Shown: positions 20,571 through 30,112, counted from the first letter of the stretch. The stretch is 64,000 bases of DNA from an uncultured SAR86 cluster bacterium (GCA_902594515.1 CACJML010000004.1:62001-126000); one strand, 5' to 3'. Numbers and translations: made by a program. The notes: a model not told the origin generated them from the sequence alone.

Positions 20571-21455
20571 TCAGGATTCCTCTAAGAGAAAATTTTTAAG
20601 TTTTCCTAGGGTTTCGTCGTCAATTTCAAGCCCTTCAGCAATAAAGTTTTCTATTGAACCGTAATCTTCAACAATTCTATCCATGGCAGCAATAATGAAT
20701 CTTTCTTCAACGCCCATTATTGGCCTTAATTGGTCTACATCTGCTTGATTAAGGGAGTAAAGTTTAATCTTCTTTAAGTAATCATCAACGAATTCTTTGG
20801 TGTATTCATTTGTTTTCATGTAATCATTTATTACTGTTTCCATTGGGACGCCAACAGCTAGCAGCGTTATGGCTGCTGCAAATCCAGCTCGATCTTTTCC
20901 GGCTGTACAATGGAAAAGAGAGGGTTTTTGTTCGTTTGCAAGGGTTTCAAGGAAGTCTTTGTAGACACCTTTGTATTTTGATACAAATTCTGCATTTGCT
21001 TCAACAAGCAATTCGCCCAAATCACCCTGATCTTGGCCTCTCATCATAGCTTCAACTTTAGGTCGAATGGCACCGTCTGCCTCAATCGGTAATTGGATGT
21101 ATCGCATACCATCGGGGATTAGGTCTGGATCTTCAGATTTTTCATTACTTGACCTGAAGTCGATAACATTTTTAATGCCCAGCGATGATAAGTATTCCTG
21201 ATCATCTGTTGAGAGGTCAGATAATTTATCAGACCGATATAAGACTCCCCATTTAACTTTTTTTCCATCTGTTGTTTCATACCCACCAAGCTCTCTGGTA
21301 TTGTGAGTTCCATCTAGAAAAATCTTTCGATATTCTTCTGTTTGAAAGTCAGGATTATCTTTATGTATTACTTTCATTTTTTCATCAGACTCATTCGTGC
21401 ATGAAATGCATAAGAACAAAAAACCAATCAGTGTTAATTTATGCGATTTCAACAA
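20571..21455 (-). CDS. Lipoprotein of the tyrosine/dual-specificity phosphatase family
   Basis: Protein phosphatase-like enzyme of the tyrosine phosphatase family 3 type. The N-terminus is a lipoprotein signal (FLCISC, C19 as lipidation site). Family blocks follow: DGTHNTRELGGY, WGVLYRSDKLSDLS, NVIDFRSSNEK and the signature loop HCTAGKDRAG with C183 as nucleophile and R189. It has 294 residues. Location in the envelope is inferred from the signal; the substrate, protein or a phosphorylated lipid or sugar, is unknown. It is the last gene of the pckA-gshA-oxidoreductase operon, starting 17 nt inside the preceding gene. Confidence 0.82.
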   Translation of the reverse strand: MLKSHKLTLIGFLFLCISCTNESDEKMKVIHKDNPDFQTEEYRKIFLDGTHNTRELGGYETTDGKKVKWGVLYRSDKLSDLSTDDQEYLSSLGIKNVIDFRSSNEKSEDPDLIPDGMRYIQLPIEADGAIRPKVEAMMRGQDQGDLGELLVEANAEFVSKYKGVYKDFLETLANEQKPSLFHCTAGKDRAGFAAAITLLAVGVPMETVINDYMKTNEYTKEFVDDYLKKIKLYSLNQADVDQLRPIMGVEERFIIAAMDRIVEDYGSIENFIAEGLEIDDETLGKLKNFLLEES

Positions 21456-22452
21456 TTACTTTTCCAGTTGCCTTCCTTTCAGCTAGGTGCGCAATTGCTT
21501 TTGCTGAATCTTCAAGCTTAAATTTATCTTTTATACGAGGATTAATTTTGCCTGCTTCTAAAAGCTCAAAAAGTTCTTCAAAGTTTTCTTGATTTTCTTT
21601 AGGAAACATTGCAGTCCATGCACCCCAAAAAACACCTACAATTTGACAACTTTTTAACAATGCAAGATTAAGGGGTGGCTTTGGTATTTCTCCAGCTGCA
21701 AAACCAATTACTAAATATCTCCCTTCCCAAGCTGTTGCACGAATAGCAGGCTCACTAAAGGATCCCCCGACAGGATCGTAAACCACATTAGCACCCATGC
21801 CCCCAGTAAGTTCTTTAATTTTATTTGAGAACTCTTTTTGTTCGTCTCTATTCATGTTGCCCGATTTATAAACAAACCCTTCATCTGCTCCATGCTCAAG
21901 ACAAATATCTACCTTTTCCTGTGTTGAAGCTGCAGCAATAACCTTTGCACCCATAGACTTGCCTAGCTCAACAGCAGCCAAACCAACCCCACCTGCTGCT
22001 CCAAGAACCAATAATGTTTCTCCTGCCTGAAGGTCGGCTCTTTGTTTAAGTGCATATAGTGAAGTTCCATAAGTCATGGCAAGTCCTGCAGCGACCTGAA
22101 GGTCCATTTCTTTTGGGATCTTCTGCACTCTAGATTGATCTGCAACTAGTTTTTCTGCAAAACATCCATTTCCTGTCATCACAAAAACGTGATCACCCTC
22201 ATCAAAGTCAGTGACGCCTGATCCAACTTTCTCCACAACACCTGCTGCTTCGGCACCTGGAATGAAAGGCATGGGCGGCTGGAATTGGTACAGGCCTTGA
22301 ACCATTAATACATCAGGGAAATTAACACTAGCCGCTTTTAGGTTTATTAAAATTTCATTATCGCCCGGGATTGGGTCATCAACTTCGATATATTGAAGTG
22401 TTTCTGACCATTTTTCCTGACCAGCTAATTCAATGCAATTAAGCGCCCTCAT
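21439..22452 (-). CDS. Zinc-independent NADPH:quinone oxidoreductase (MDR family)
   Basis: Medium-chain dehydrogenase/reductase of the quinone oxidoreductase class. The N-terminal GroES-like domain has AASVNFPDVLMVQGLYQFQPPMPFIPG. The Rossmann motif is GAAGGVGLAAVELGKSMGAKVIAAA near residue 152. Catalytic and structural zinc cysteines are absent, as expected of the QOR group. It has 337 residues. The substrate is probably a quinone or an enone/acyl-CoA, but this cannot be resolved. It starts 1 nt after gshA and overlaps the lipoprotein phosphatase gene. Confidence 0.85.
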   Translation of the reverse strand: MRALNCIELAGQEKWSETLQYIEVDDPIPGDNEILINLKAASVNFPDVLMVQGLYQFQPPMPFIPGAEAAGVVEKVGSGVTDFDEGDHVFVMTGNGCFAEKLVADQSRVQKIPKEMDLQVAAGLAMTYGTSLYALKQRADLQAGETLLVLGAAGGVGLAAVELGKSMGAKVIAAASTQEKVDICLEHGADEGFVYKSGNMNRDEQKEFSNKIKELTGGMGANVVYDPVGGSFSEPAIRATAWEGRYLVIGFAAGEIPKPPLNLALLKSCQIVGVFWGAWTAMFPKENQENFEELFELLEAGKINPRIKDKFKLEDSAKAIAHLAERKATGKVIVEIA

Positions 22453-22453
22453 A

Positions 22454-23995
22454 CTATCCCCTTAGACTTTGGTTAAAATTGTTAAGATATTCGATTATAT
22501 CAATTTTATCTTTTTCTTCGAGTTTCGTTTGCTCATCAATTGATTGATTTGAAGCCTTTTCAAAGTTATCTAATTGAGATCTATCATTATATTTTTTGTT
22601 TTCATGATGATGTTTTGATAATTCCAAAATCAACTCACAATGAGTTTTTTGATTATCAAAAATATCTGACATTATCTTTTTAGATATGGGGCTGACAGTT
22701 GGAATAAATTCTTCCGTTAATTTTTTTAGAGATTGATCATGTAAAGCCATCTCATTGCCTATTTCTAAAATTTCTTCAAGTAAATTCTTTGCTGCTTCAT
22801 TTAATGATACTTCCTTACCTTCAACAAAAATTGTTGTTTGTTTGTCTCTGCCTCTATATATAACAGCTCTGTTGTTTTCTTTTATAACCTTACTCTCATT
22901 GTTTTCAAGCATAGGTGACTCATTAATCAGACAATGCAGCAAGAAAAGATCCAAAAATTGTATTTGTTCTTTGCTAATACCAACAGGTTCATAAGGATTA
23001 ATATCTAATCCTCTAAATTCAACATACTCGACACCCTTTGACATTAGAATATTTGCTGGTCTCTCTCCAGCAAGAACCTTTCTTTTTGGCCTAACTACAT
23101 CATAAAGCTCATTCTCAATTTGCAGGATTCCATTACTAATTTGTAACGGATAATTTTGCTTATCAAAGAGTCCTATTTTTTCAAACTTCTTTGATGGGTT
23201 TTTAATTCCATCAACTAAACCTGACACAAAGGTATCCAAATCATCATATGAAATTTTCAGATTATCCTGTTCAAGACTCTGATAGCCGATGTCGCTCATT
23301 CTCAGGCTGGTAGATGTTTCCGCATAAAGATCTGTTTTTCTTTCTATTAACTCATGCTCTCTTTTTTGGAGAAATGATTGATGGCATATCGGGCTGGCTC
23401 CAAATAAATATGCAATAAGCCAATAATTCCTTTTAACATTTCGAATTAGGCCAAAATAAGCTTTATCTATTTCTGCTTGATTAGATTCATTTTGATTCAA
23501 AAAATCTTGCCAGCTCTTTTTTGAGAGAGAAAAATTGTAATGAATTCCAGAAACACATTGCATTGCAGAGCCATAGCGTTCACGTAAGCCTCTCCGATAT
23601 ATGTTTTTTAACCTTCCTGTATTACTAACACCATACTTAGCAATTTGTATTTGTTCTTCATCACCTAATTCACAAGGCATAGAGGCATTCCAGAGAATCT
23701 CATCATTAAGATTTTCTTTTACAAAAAAATCCAGATTTTCAAGAAAACTATGCAATCCTTCAACTGTATCAAAAGTTGGCGTAACCATTTCTATCAGCGC
23801 CTCAGCAAAGTCAGTTGTTATAAAGGGGTTTGTTAATGCAGATCCTAGAGATTTAGGATGCGGAGTTTTAGAAATAACTCCATTGAGATTTGAACGTAAA
23901 GCCTCACGCTCTATCCCTCTTGAAATTGAAATATTTTTAAAGAATTTTCTATTACTCAGGGCAACAAGTGCTTTTTCAAAGTTAGCACTAGTCAT
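22454..23995 (-). CDS. gshA: Glutamate-cysteine ligase, proteobacterial type
   Basis: ATP-dependent first step of glutathione synthesis. It has 513 residues (E. coli GshA 518). Recognisable segments are SRGIEREALRSN with the active-site Glu, FITTDFAEALIEMVTP, GIHYNFSLS, TSLRMSDIGYQ and YVEFRGLDINPYEPVGI. gshB is not in the window. It lies 11 nt after pckA and 1 nt before the oxidoreductase gene. The co-occurring glutathione peroxidase-type gene at 61.8 kb would use thiols, but is not linked. Confidence 0.95.
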   Translation of the reverse strand: MTSANFEKALVALSNRKFFKNISISRGIEREALRSNLNGVISKTPHPKSLGSALTNPFITTDFAEALIEMVTPTFDTVEGLHSFLENLDFFVKENLNDEILWNASMPCELGDEEQIQIAKYGVSNTGRLKNIYRRGLRERYGSAMQCVSGIHYNFSLSKKSWQDFLNQNESNQAEIDKAYFGLIRNVKRNYWLIAYLFGASPICHQSFLQKREHELIERKTDLYAETSTSLRMSDIGYQSLEQDNLKISYDDLDTFVSGLVDGIKNPSKKFEKIGLFDKQNYPLQISNGILQIENELYDVVRPKRKVLAGERPANILMSKGVEYVEFRGLDINPYEPVGISKEQIQFLDLFLLHCLINESPMLENNESKVIKENNRAVIYRGRDKQTTIFVEGKEVSLNEAAKNLLEEILEIGNEMALHDQSLKKLTEEFIPTVSPISKKIMSDIFDNQKTHCELILELSKHHHENKKYNDRSQLDNFEKASNQSIDEQTKLEEKDKIDIIEYLNNFNQSLRG

Positions 23996-24006
23996 TTGTC
24001 CTAACC

Positions 24007-25554
24007 CTACATGCTAGGCCCGGCCTTGGAGATTTCTGGTCTAACGTTGAATTTTTTAAAATTTTCTTCAAATTGAGCTATAAGTTTTTTTGCAGCTTCA
24101 TCATAATCATCAGCATTATCCCATGTTTGTCTAGGGTTGAGTATGTTCTTATCAATCCCTTCAATATGATTTGGTATTTCTAAATTTAAACCATCTAGCA
24201 TTGTTTTTTCTGACGTTTTTAGTTCTCCAGCTTGAATAGCATTAACAATTCTTCTTGTAGTGGGGATACTAAATCTTTTACCAACACCATGTGGGCCTCC
24301 AGTCCAGCCAGTATTAACCAGATAAACTTGAGAATTAAAAGATTCTATTCTTTTAATTAATAGATCAGCATAGACACCAGCAGGCCTAGGGAAAAAAGGT
24401 GCACCAAAGCAAGTTGAAAATGTTGATTCAATTGCAGACGTAGAACCAACTTCTGTAGAACCTACTTTTGCTGTATAGCCACTCAAAAAATGGTATGCAG
24501 CTGCTTCCTTGCTAAGGATTGAAACCGGGGGTAGAACACCAGTTAAATCACAAGTCAGAAAAATTACAACTTCAGGTTCAGGACCATTGTTTGTGGGGAC
24601 TGCTTTTTCAACATGAGATCTTGGATAACAACAACGTGAATTTTGAGTAAGAGATGTATCAGTATAATCAGGTACAAGTTGATCATCTAAAATTACATTT
24701 TCAATGATGCTGCCTTTTTTAATTGCTTTCCAAATAACAGGCTCATTCTCCTCAGAAAGATCTATGCATTTTGCATAACAGCCACCTTCAAAGTTAAATA
24801 CAGAACCCTCAGACCATCCATGCTCATCGTCGCCAATAAGGTGACATGAAGGATCAGCTGATAGAGTTGTTTTTCCAGTCCCAGACAAGCCAAAAAATAA
24901 AGCAACTTTTCCATTAGCATCCACATTTGCTGAGCAATGCATAGGTAGAACATCTTTTTCTGGAAGGAGAAAATTTTGAACAGAAAACATTGCTTTTTTC
25001 ATTTCTCCTGCATACTTCATTCCAGCAATGATGACCTTTCTTTTTGCAAAATTAATTATCACACTTGCTTCTGAATTAGTTCCATCGACTGCAGGGTCGC
25101 ACTCAAAATTTGGAGCGCTTAAAATTTGCCAACACTGTTTTTCCTTTGGATTAAATTCATCTGGACAGACAAAAATTAATTGCGAGAACATGTTATGCCA
25201 TGCTGTTTCAGTTGTAATATTAATTGGGATATAGTGCTCGTCATGCGAGCCCACATGCACATTAGATTTGTATCTATCTTTTTCTGCTAAATAAGAGTGA
25301 ACTTTATCCCAAAGTAAATTAAATGCATCTGCTTCAAAGGGCTTGTTGATCTCACCCCAATCAATGAGATCTTCTGTGCTAGGTTCTTTAACAATAAATC
25401 TGTCATTAGGACTTCTGCCAGTTCTTTTACCTGTTTCAACGGACAGGGCTCCATTTGATGCAACGACACCTTCACCATTTTCAATGGCCTTATCAAGAAG
25501 CTCCTGTGCAGATAAACTGAATTCTTTGGTCAAAGATGACTGATCATTACTCAT
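24007..25554 (-). CDS. pckA: Phosphoenolpyruvate carboxykinase (ATP)
   Basis: Converts oxaloacetate to PEP, the entry to gluconeogenesis. The kinase-1a P-loop is in [15 protein letters not shown] (about 222-229). The kinase-2 region is GDDEHGW, the substrate-binding [10 protein letters not shown] is near residue 44 and the C-terminal [14 protein letters not shown] is intact. It has 515 residues, usual for the ATP type. It is the first gene of a four-gene minus-strand operon. A strong promoter lies so close to the ATG that the mRNA may have no leader (see the promoter entry). With fba, pgk and tkt in this window it points to growth on non-sugar substrates. Confidence 0.97.
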   Translation of the reverse strand: MSNDQSSLTKEFSLSAQELLDKAIENGEGVVASNGALSVETGKRTGRSPNDRFIVKEPSTEDLIDWGEINKPFEADAFNLLWDKVHSYLAEKDRYKSNVHVGSHDEHYIPINITTETAWHNMFSQLIFVCPDEFNPKEKQCWQILSAPNFECDPAVDGTNSEASVIINFAKRKVIIAGMKYAGEMKKAMFSVQNFLLPEKDVLPMHCSANVDANGKVALFFGLSGTGKTTLSADPSCHLIGDDEHGWSEGSVFNFEGGCYAKCIDLSEENEPVIWKAIKKGSIIENVILDDQLVPDYTDTSLTQNSRCCYPRSHVEKAVPTNNGPEPEVVIFLTCDLTGVLPPVSILSKEAAAYHFLSGYTAKVGSTEVGSTSAIESTFSTCFGAPFFPRPAGVYADLLIKRIESFNSQVYLVNTGWTGGPHGVGKRFSIPTTRRIVNAIQAGELKTSEKTMLDGLNLEIPNHIEGIDKNILNPRQTWDNADDYDEAAKKLIAQFEENFKKFNVRPEISKAGPSM

Positions 25555-25590
25555 ATTTAAATATTATAGGTTGATAAATGTTCGTGTCTA
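25555..25590 (-). promoter_or_regulatory. pckA promoter, probably giving a leaderless mRNA
   Basis: On the minus strand TAGACA (25585-25590) and TATAAT (25563-25568) are separated by 16 nt, a near-consensus sigma-70 promoter. Only 8 nt separate the -10 box from the pckA ATG at 25554, so transcription would begin within about two bases of the start codon. No Shine-Dalgarno is present in that stretch. Confidence 0.6.
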
Positions 25591-25695
25591 TTAATGTGTA
25601 GTGTGATTAAATTTTAAAAGGATATTTTGGTCAAGAAATTTTGAAAACCTTATACAAAAGGTATTTCAGACACAATAAGATGTAGTTTTGCTACA

Positions 25696-26184
25696 TTATC
25701 TTTGCTTCAAGGCACTGATTGTTTTTAAAAAGATCATCCCTAAAAACGCAATAAGCGCCCACTCAGCAAAGTTAAAAATAAATCTCCACCCATCTTCGGC
25801 GCATGAGGGCCCGCCCTGATAAGCCAATATTAAAGCATTAAATAAACCCTGATATTCAACCATGGTACTAAATGGCATTCCACAGCTCCCAATAGACATT
25901 AGTTCATCTATTGGTAAATTCTGGACAAAAATTTGTCTTGAAGAAAATGCTATTCCAAAAATTAAAAATGCATACAACCCAATAATTAAGAGTGTGCACA
26001 AGTACTTATTTTTAGAAAACGATGACGCTAATGCAAATAATCCAGCAAAAGCAAAACACCATCTTTGCACAATACACATAGGGCAAGGATAAATGCCTAA
26101 AGCGTCAAATATGAAAGCCCCAATCAATAGGCTCAAGCATATAAAAAATATGACCAAATTATGATGTTTAATTAAATAGTCCAC
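25696..26184 (-). CDS. dsbB: Disulfide bond formation protein DsbB
   Basis: Four-helix inner-membrane protein that reoxidises DsbA and passes electrons to quinone. It has 162 residues. The first periplasmic loop carries the CPMC pair (about residues 35-38) followed by QRW, the second loop the non-adjacent cysteines of SCGMPF and PSCAEDGW. It is encoded alone, divergent from polA; its partner dsbA is 4.6 kb away. A 6-bp hairpin sits right after its stop codon but lacks a U-run. Confidence 0.93.
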   Translation of the reverse strand: MDYLIKHHNLVIFFICLSLLIGAFIFDALGIYPCPMCIVQRWCFAFAGLFALASSFSKNKYLCTLLIIGLYAFLIFGIAFSSRQIFVQNLPIDELMSIGSCGMPFSTMVEYQGLFNALILAYQGGPSCAEDGWRFIFNFAEWALIAFLGMIFLKTISALKQR

Positions 26185-26254
26185 AGAACAATCATTAAGA
26201 TAGCTAAATTATATATCTGTTGGAAGAAAATTTATGCAGATGAGATAATAAAAT
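26185..26254. promoter_or_regulatory. Divergent dsbB/polA promoter region
   Basis: This 70-nt AT-rich gap must carry both promoters. For polA a TTGGAA and a GATAAT with an 18-nt spacer can be read, the latter ending 5 nt before the ATG at 26255; that would again give a leaderless or nearly leaderless message. No clear Shine-Dalgarno is present. The evidence is weak because of the AT bias. Confidence 0.3.
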
Positions 26255-28942
26255 ATGGCATCCAAAAAAAAAGTTTTTTTAATTGATGGTTCCTCTTATT
26301 TATATAGAGCTTTTCATGCAATGCCACCCCTAACAACTTCTAAAGGACTTCCTACAGGAGCCATAAAAGGAGTTGTTAATATGTTGAGAAATTTAAAGAA
26401 AGAACATCCAGAATCAAAAATAATTACTGTATTTGATGCAAAGGGAAAAAATTTCCGGCATGAAATTTTAAATAGTTATAAGGCAAATCGGCCGCCTATG
26501 CCAAAAGAGCTTGTTGAACAACTTGAGCCATTAAAATCTATTTGTAATTTCATGGCGGCACCAGTAATTGAGGTTAAAGGAGTTGAAGCAGATGATGTAA
26601 TAGCAACTCTTGCAGAGGAGCTTAAGTCAAAATACGAAATTATTATTTCTAGTCTTGATAAAGATCTGATGCAGCTTGTCGAAGACGGAAGTGTATCGAT
26701 GATGAACACAATGACCAGTGAAGAATTCGATGAAAAAGGGGTAGAAAAGAAATTCAATGTGAAGCCAAATCAAATTGTTGAGTACCTGGCTTTAGTTGGA
26801 GATTCATCTGATAACATTCCAGGTGTTCCAAAGGTAGGGCCAAAAACCGCATCTAAATGGCTGAATGAATATCAAGATATTTCAACAATAATTGATAATG
26901 CTGAATCACTTAAAGGTGCTGTTGGAGAATCCTTTAGAAATTCCATAGACGATTTGGCAAGGAATGTTGAGTTGGTATCACTTAAAAAGGATGTTGATCT
27001 TGAAATTAGTATTGATAAATTAATTGCAGTTGAAGAAAACAGTAAGGAGCTAGAAGCATTATTCATCGAGCTTGAATTTAATGCCTGGATCTCAACCCCA
27101 CAAAATAAAACAAAACCTAAGACAATAAAAAGTAATTATGTTTGCGTACTAGACAAAGATGCTCTTTTAAAGGTTTGTAAAGAAATTAACAAATCTAATG
27201 TTTTTGCTATAGACACCGAGACTGATTCACTGGATACAAAAACTACGAAATTGCTTGGGATCTCCCTAAGCACTAAATCAGGCGAAGGTTGTTACATTCC
27301 TTTTGGCCATGATTATGATGGAGCGCCTGACCAAATTTCATTGTCGGATGCAGAAGACATTCTTGGACCCGTAATTGTTGCTAATGAAAAAAAGTTAGTT
27401 GGTCAAAATCTAAAATTTGATTTACCGGTGTTAAGAAGACATGGCTTTGCCGTCACCGATTTTCTTGCCGATACCATGCTTTTATCTTATGTATTTAATA
27501 GTACTGGATCACGACATGGGCTAGATTATTTAGCAAAAAATTATTTGGATTATGAGCCAACAAAATTTGATCAAGTAGTTGGTACAGGGAAAAAAAGAAT
27601 TAGTTTTTCTCAAGTGGATCTAGATATTGCAACAGATTATGCTGCAGAGGATGCTGATATCACCTTAAGACTTTTCAAATATTTTTCTGACCAATTAGCC
27701 AAGGAAAAATCATTAAATACTTTGTTAGAAACCATTGAGAAACCTGCTCTCAATGCACTTCTTAAAATCGAAACCAATGGTGTAAAAATAGATCAAAATT
27801 TTCTTGAAAGCTATTCCAAAGAGCTTTCATTACGAATTGATACGCTTCAAAAACAAGCATATAAAATTGCTGGAGAGGAGTTTAATTTAGATTCACCCAA
27901 GCAGTTACTTGAAATTCTTTTCAATAAACTTGGACTACCAATTCTTAAAAAAACTCCAAAAGGACAGCCTTCCACCAACGAGGAAACGCTTATTCGACTA
28001 TCTGAAGAATATGAACTTCCAAAAGTTATTTTGGAGTATAGAGGCCTAGCAAAACTTAAATCAACTTACACTGACAGTCTTGTGAAAATGATTCACAATC
28101 AAACAAAAAGAGTTCATACCTCTTATCAACAGGCTGTGACCTCAACAGGAAGACTTTCTTCAACTGAACCAAACCTTCAAAACATTCCCATTAAGACAGA
28201 AGAGGGTAGAAAGATCAGGCAGGCTTTCATTGCAGAACCAGGCAATATAATAATTTCTGCTGATTACTCACAAATTGAACTAAGGATCATGGCGCATCTT
28301 TCTGAAGATACAAATTTAACTAGAGCCTTCAAAGAAGGGCTCGATGTTCATGCCTCCACTGCCTCTGAGATATTTTCAATTCCAATTGATGAGGTAACCT
28401 CTGATTATCGACGCAAAGCTAAAGCAATTAATTTTGGCTTAATGTATGGCATGTCAGCATTTGGTCTTACGCGTCAGCTCGGAATTTCAAGACAAGATGC
28501 TCAACAATACCTTGATTCTTATTTTGATAAATATCAGGGAGTGAATGCATACATGGAGTCAATTAGAGGTAAAGCCAAGGCAAAAGGTTATGTTGAAACT
28601 GTGATGGGTAGAAGAGTTCATGTGCCTGAAATAAATTCAGGGAATGGCCTTAGAAGACAAGCCGCAGAAAGAGCAGCGATTAATGGACCATTACAGGGCT
28701 CTGCTGCAGATATCATTAAAAAGGCTATGATAGATGTGTATCACTGGATAGAGGACTCAGAGTCCAGTAATGAAATAAAAATGATTATGCAAGTTCATGA
28801 TGAATTAGTTTTTGAGGTTAAAAAATCAAAAGCCAAAGAGCATCAAGATCAAATTGTTTCCCTCATGGAAAATACATTTAACCTTTCGGTGCCACTAATT
28901 GTTGAAGCAGAAGCTGGAAACAATTGGAATGAGGCACATTAA
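26255..28942 (+). CDS. polA: DNA polymerase I
   Basis: Repair and Okazaki-fragment polymerase. It has 895 residues with three domains: 5'-3' exonuclease (about 1-290; LIDGSSYLYRAFHA, GDSSDNIPGV), 3'-5' proofreading exonuclease with its DxE motif in FAIDTETDSL near 320, and polymerase with motif A DYSQIELR near 669, motif B RRKAKAINFGLMYG and motif C QVHDELVFE near 846. The proofreading residues look intact, unlike in many streamlined bacteria. It is followed 7 nt later by the opposed COQ4-like gene; polA next to engB is the usual gammaproteobacterial neighbourhood. Confidence 0.98.
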   Translation: MASKKKVFLIDGSSYLYRAFHAMPPLTTSKGLPTGAIKGVVNMLRNLKKEHPESKIITVFDAKGKNFRHEILNSYKANRPPMPKELVEQLEPLKSICNFMAAPVIEVKGVEADDVIATLAEELKSKYEIIISSLDKDLMQLVEDGSVSMMNTMTSEEFDEKGVEKKFNVKPNQIVEYLALVGDSSDNIPGVPKVGPKTASKWLNEYQDISTIIDNAESLKGAVGESFRNSIDDLARNVELVSLKKDVDLEISIDKLIAVEENSKELEALFIELEFNAWISTPQNKTKPKTIKSNYVCVLDKDALLKVCKEINKSNVFAIDTETDSLDTKTTKLLGISLSTKSGEGCYIPFGHDYDGAPDQISLSDAEDILGPVIVANEKKLVGQNLKFDLPVLRRHGFAVTDFLADTMLLSYVFNSTGSRHGLDYLAKNYLDYEPTKFDQVVGTGKKRISFSQVDLDIATDYAAEDADITLRLFKYFSDQLAKEKSLNTLLETIEKPALNALLKIETNGVKIDQNFLESYSKELSLRIDTLQKQAYKIAGEEFNLDSPKQLLEILFNKLGLPILKKTPKGQPSTNEETLIRLSEEYELPKVILEYRGLAKLKSTYTDSLVKMIHNQTKRVHTSYQQAVTSTGRLSSTEPNLQNIPIKTEEGRKIRQAFIAEPGNIIISADYSQIELRIMAHLSEDTNLTRAFKEGLDVHASTASEIFSIPIDEVTSDYRRKAKAINFGLMYGMSAFGLTRQLGISRQDAQQYLDSYFDKYQGVNAYMESIRGKAKAKGYVETVMGRRVHVPEINSGNGLRRQAAERAAINGPLQGSAADIIKKAMIDVYHWIEDSESSNEIKMIMQVHDELVFEVKKSKAKEHQDQIVSLMENTFNLSVPLIVEAEAGNNWNEAH

Positions 28943-28949
28943 TCTAATT

Positions 28950-29468
28950 TCAAACAAGACCACTCCAAATAACAGGATTTGTTATTTTTCTTTCCTCGGG
29001 CAATAAAATTTTTATGCCAAACTCGTCTCTGATATCACAGATTCTCATCTTTAGATATTCCTCATAGGATTTGAATGGCCATTTTTTTTTCATTCTTCGA
29101 GCGCGCTTCCAAATAAGAATCTTCGTTGGAATCAAAGAAATTACCATTCCTATAAGTCTGATATAACCAACTTCACGACCAAGGTATTTATTAAGCTCCT
29201 TTAATTCTGGCAACTTTCCATAGGCAAGCAAATCTTTTAATTTCCAACTGGCCCCAGAAAACAGCCATGAATCCAGAAGAGATTCTTGTTCAAGAGAGGT
29301 ATCTAAACCAAATATGACATGAGTTACATCATGATCTCTTATGACGTATGAGCCAGGGGCATCTTTAAGCTGTTTTTTATTATTCATTTGTAAGTAGGAT
29401 CTGTATTCAATTAACCCATCTTCAAGTGATAATGTGCAGGCTTGTTGTTGAAAACTTAGGTCACTCAT
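28950..29468 (-). CDS. COQ4-like protein, putative ubiquinone biosynthesis factor
   Basis: A 172-residue protein with the COQ4 metal-binding signature H-D-x2-H-x11-E: H46, D47, H50 and E62 in RDHDVTHVIFG...QES, followed by a helix-rich C-terminal half. COQ4 is a ubiquinone-biosynthesis protein of mitochondria, with related proteins in some bacteria. The overall similarity is otherwise modest by eye, so family membership rests mainly on the motif and its spacing. It overlaps engB by 8 nt and is tail to tail with polA. Ubiquinone genes ubiE, ubiJ, ubiB and ubiK occur elsewhere in the window, so a role in this pathway is plausible but inferred. Confidence 0.6.
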   Translation of the reverse strand: MSDLSFQQQACTLSLEDGLIEYRSYLQMNNKKQLKDAPGSYVIRDHDVTHVIFGLDTSLEQESLLDSWLFSGASWKLKDLLAYGKLPELKELNKYLGREVGYIRLIGMVISLIPTKILIWKRARRMKKKWPFKSYEEYLKMRICDIRDEFGIKILLPEERKITNPVIWSGLV

Positions 29469-30051
29469 CTTTCAGAGAATAGCTTATCAGACGCGTCCTT
29501 AGCTCTTTAATTCCTTGATCCTTTAAAGTTGAAATAGTGAGGACTTCTTTCACCCCAGTTTTCTTTTGAACTTCTTGCTTAACCTTAAAAATTTGATTAT
29601 TTGAGACCTTATCAGATTTTGTTAATACTGGGAGAAATTCAACATCAAAATCCCTACAAAGACCAATCATATCGATGTCGATTTCCTTTAAAGGGTGTCT
29701 GATATCCATAAAGACAACCACTGCTTTCAAGCAGTATCTTTTTTGGAAATATTCACCAAGCATTGGCCCCCAATCTTTCTTTTTTGACTTATCTGATTTA
29801 GCAAAACCATAACCGGGCAAATCTAGTAGCCTAAGATCTTTGTTAACACGAAAAAAGTTTATTTCTGTAGTACGACCAGGCGTCTTGCTTGTTCTTGCAA
29901 GTTTACGATTCTCAGCCAGAGCATTTAAAGCACTTGATTTTCCTGCATTTGATCTGCCTGACAATAGCACCTCAACACAATCTTCATTGGGCATGGATTT
30001 ATAGTTCAGAACACCAAATTCAAAGGCTGTGTTTTTAAAGGGATTTTTCAT
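29461..30051 (-). CDS. engB: Ribosome biogenesis GTP-binding protein EngB (YihA/YsxC)
   Basis: Essential TrmE-Era-EngA-like GTPase of large-subunit assembly. The G1 motif is GRSNAGKSS, G2 lies in SKTPGRTTEINFF, G3 is DLPGYGFA and G4 TKSDK. It has 196 residues, typical. It is divergent from cytochrome c4 (61 nt) and overlaps the COQ4-like gene. polA-engB-cytochrome c4-dsbA is a standard gammaproteobacterial cluster. Confidence 0.95.
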   Translation of the reverse strand: MKNPFKNTAFEFGVLNYKSMPNEDCVEVLLSGRSNAGKSSALNALAENRKLARTSKTPGRTTEINFFRVNKDLRLLDLPGYGFAKSDKSKKKDWGPMLGEYFQKRYCLKAVVVFMDIRHPLKEIDIDMIGLCRDFDVEFLPVLTKSDKVSNNQIFKVKQEVQKKTGVKEVLTISTLKDQGIKELRTRLISYSLKDE

Positions 30052-30064
30052 ATTTATCTTTTAT

Positions 30065-30087
30065 GCAGGCGCCTCTGCGCATATAAT
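30065..30087. promoter_or_regulatory. Divergent engB/cytochrome c4 control region with a GC-rich dyad
   Basis: GCAG...CTGC (30065-30078, centre GCGCCT) is a GC-rich partial dyad in an otherwise AT-rich gap, immediately upstream of a TATAAT at 30082-30087 that fits a rightward promoter for cytochrome c4. The leader would be about 20 nt without a clear Shine-Dalgarno. The dyad could be an operator or chance. Confidence 0.3.
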
Positions 30088-30112
30088 AGGCTCTCTTTAT
30101 TAAATATCAAAA

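Noticed and set aside
25680-25696. Hairpin ATGTAG/CTACAT after dsbB as an intrinsic terminator
   Set aside because: Only 6 bp, AT-rich and without a following U-run.
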